Of a stretch of DNA of 6,901 nucleotides, positions 5,575 through 6,901 are shown one piece after another. Where the stretch lies: assembly GCA_052146895.1 (NCBI GenBank), contig JBKQLZ010000213.1, forward strand, positions 1 through 6,901, read 5' to 3'. The position numbers and the translations under genes were made by a program. The DNA is from Palsa-601 sp052146895 (GTDB lineage Bacteria > Actinomycetota > Acidimicrobiia > Acidimicrobiales > Bog-793). Position 1 is the stretch's first letter; the number at the start of each line of letters is the position of its first letter. A model generated the notes under the pieces. That model was not told the DNA's origin, searched no databases, and saw only the letters and a program-made list of their open reading frames with translations.

Positions 5575-5605
5575 GGTACTGGCGGCGGTGGCGCCGCTCT
5601 ACCAG
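5573..5605 (+). promoter_or_regulatory. Imperfect hairpin in the integrase leader
   Basis: CTGGTA (5573-5578) pairs with TACCAG (5600-5605), and GCGGC (5582-5586) with GCCGC (5593-5597), separated by a small bulge and a six-base loop. The structure ends three bases before GGGAG (5608-5612), the integrase ribosome site. It may affect integrase translation or be a protein-binding inverted repeat; the sequence alone does not decide. Confidence 0.35.
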
Positions 5606-5620
5606 GCGGGAGTGTGACGG

Positions 5621-6874
5621 ATGCGTGGTCATCTGAGGCAGCGGGGAGAGTCGTGGGAACTCCGGGTTTTCGTCGGGAATGACCCGGTCACCGGTCGGAA
5701 GAAGTACATCACCCGTACGTTTCGTGGCTCGAAGCGGGATGCCGAGTCGGCGCTCAGCAAACTCGTCGCCGCAGCGTCGACTGGTGGCCTGGCCGCTCAG
5801 GACACGACCGTCGGCGATCTCGTCGACCGCTGGTTCGAGATGGCCAAGTCCGAGCTGTCGCCGTCGACGGCGAAGGAGTACGAGCGGATCATCACGCTGC
5901 AACTGCGGCCTGCGCTGGGCTCGGTCCGCCTCGCCAGACTGCGCCCAGCTCAGCTCGATACCCTCTATGCGAAGCTCAGGGCTGGCGGCGGTCGCAACGG
6001 TCGACCCCTTTCTCCAGCGAGTGTCCGACAGGTGCACGCCGTCATCCGTCGAGCGCTGTCCCAAGGCGTCCGCTGGGGCTGGATCGAGTCGAACCCGGCG
6101 GCAAATGCGACACCTCCGAAGGTGCGGCGGAGTGAGATCGTCCCGCCAGACCCTGCCGACGTCGTCCGGTTGATCGAGGCGGCTGAAATGGTCGATCCCG
6201 ATCTCGGGTGCTTCCTCCGGCTGTCAGCTACGACAGGCGCTCGGCGGGGGGAGTTGTGCGCCCTCCGGTGGAGCGACATCGACCTCGATCACGCTGCGAT
6301 GACGATCTCGAGATCTCTCGTTGACAATGGCAACGGCGCTGTCATCGAGAAGGACACCAAGACGCACTCAGTACGTCGGATCGCCCTCGACTCGGTGACC
6401 GTCAACAACATCAACCGACACCTTGACAGAGCCCAGGAGCGCGCTTGGGTCTGCGGTGTAGAGATCACCGACAGGTCGTTCGTCTTCTCACGCTCGCCGG
6501 CTGGAGACATCCCTCTGGTGCCCAACGATGTCACGGGAGGGTTCATGTCAGTCCGCAAGTCGATGGGCCTCGAGGCGGTGCGATTGCACGATCTGAGGCA
6601 CTTTGCCGCCACACGGATGCTCGCCGCCGGCGTTCCGGTGCGCACAGTGAGCGGGCGGCTCGGCCATGCCAATGCAGCGACGACGCTTGGTGTCTACGGC
6701 CACTTTCTCGAGGCGTCGGATCGAGAGGCAGCCGAGGCGCTGGGAGGTCTGCTCGATGCAGCGAAGGCGCAGGACGGTCAGGACTCGACGAGTTCGAGCA
6801 GGGCCTTGGTGGGAACGACGATGCGACGACCGAGGCGAAGCGAGGGAAGCTCTCCCCGGGCGACGAGATCGTAG
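5621..6874 (+). CDS. int: Tyrosine recombinase, phage/island-type integrase
   Basis: The 417-residue protein catalyses site-specific integration, presumably at the adjacent tRNA-Arg. The order is an N-terminal AP2-like arm-binding domain (about 1-50; SWELRVFVGNDPVTGRKKYITRTF region), a SAM-like core-binding domain (about 62-150; TVGDLVDRWFE, LSPSTAKEYERII, VIRRALSQGVRWGWI.SNPA), and the catalytic domain (about 176-385). The active site is complete: Arg208 in TGARRGEL, Lys247 in TKTHSVRRIAL, His323 and Arg326 in HDLRH, His349 in LGHA, and Tyr359 in TTLGVYGHF. GGGAG at 5608-5612 supports ATG 5621. The last 32 or so residues (from about 386), rich in Ser, Arg and Thr, are unlike a normal integrase end; they are read antisense through the 3' part of the opposing excisionase-like gene. 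Confidence 0.95.
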   Translation: MRGHLRQRGESWELRVFVGNDPVTGRKKYITRTFRGSKRDAESALSKLVAAASTGGLAAQDTTVGDLVDRWFEMAKSELSPSTAKEYERIITLQLRPALGSVRLARLRPAQLDTLYAKLRAGGGRNGRPLSPASVRQVHAVIRRALSQGVRWGWIESNPAANATPPKVRRSEIVPPDPADVVRLIEAAEMVDPDLGCFLRLSATTGARRGELCALRWSDIDLDHAAMTISRSLVDNGNGAVIEKDTKTHSVRRIALDSVTVNNINRHLDRAQERAWVCGVEITDRSFVFSRSPAGDIPLVPNDVTGGFMSVRKSMGLEAVRLHDLRHFAATRMLAAGVPVRTVSGRLGHANAATTLGVYGHFLEASDREAAEALGGLLDAAKAQDGQDSTSSSRALVGTTMRRPRRSEGSSPRATRS

Positions 6875-6901
6875 GCGAGGTCCTTCGAGATGCCGAGGAG
6901 C
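6778..6901 (-). CDS. Excisionase-type helix-turn-helix protein, C-terminal part
   Basis: The minus-strand frame enters from the right edge and ends at TGA (6780-6778), giving 40 visible residues; the N-terminus is outside the window. The sequence LLGISKDLAYDLVARGELPS, then LRLGRRIVVPTKALLELVES, matches the AlpA/HTH_17 excisionase pattern: a helix-turn-helix with GIS...Y.L...GELPS, then a wing R.GRR..VP and a closing helix. Such proteins steer integrases towards excision or repress element genes. Position beside int supports that role. It overlaps the integrase 3' end by 97 bases on the opposite strand, an unusual arrangement. The ordinary layout places xis upstream of int on the same strand, so a general element regulator is an alternative. 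Confidence 0.75.
   Translation of the reverse strand, partial: LLGISKDLAYDLVARGELPSLRLGRRIVVPTKALLELVES

Noticed and set aside
1..6901. CRISPR array, riboswitch or complete insertion sequence
   Set aside because: I saw no regularly spaced repeats of 25-40 bases, no recognised riboswitch core, and no transposase frame with terminal inverted repeats.

Overview
The window is high-GC DNA with actinobacterial character. The signs are a TTGACA/TAGGAT promoter, a lipobox lipoprotein with a Ser/Thr/Pro linker, a short secreted pentapeptide-repeat protein of a kind I associate with Actinobacteria, and a Glyoxalase_6-type VOC protein. Nothing here fixes a genus; an acidimicrobiia-like or related actinobacterium is only a guess.

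Layout: 1-276 is non-coding and holds short palindromes and a promoter. 277-1048 is a tightly coupled two-gene unit: an 81-residue HicA-like protein followed by a 177-residue helix-turn-helix protein, the best candidate here for a poorly described toxin-antitoxin-like or regulatory module. 1049-1243 has no gene. 1244-2095 (minus) encodes a secreted lipoprotein of unknown function. 2096-2944 is a decay zone whose recognisable part, about 2501-2880 minus, is a broken fragment of a type I restriction HsdR motor subunit. 2945-3262 encodes a small exported pentapeptide-repeat protein, followed by a hairpin. 3486-4844 encodes a flavin amine oxidase, convergent with a small VOC/glyoxalase-like gene (4914-5282, minus).

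From 5425 rightward the window enters what looks like an integrated element. tRNA-Arg(UCU) with encoded CCA is followed 120 bp later by an intact tyrosine integrase (5621-6874). On the opposite strand, overlapping the integrase 3' end, lies the C-terminal part of an excisionase-type helix-turn-helix gene that runs off the right edge. The tRNA 3' half is the likely attachment site, and a 10-bp-period direct repeat between tRNA and integrase is a candidate integrase arm site.

The genes do not form one pathway. The left part mixes accessory material (HicA-like/HTH pair, restriction relic, exported small proteins) with two metabolic genes (amine oxidase, VOC protein). The right part is the boundary of a tRNA-targeting mobile element whose cargo lies outside the window.
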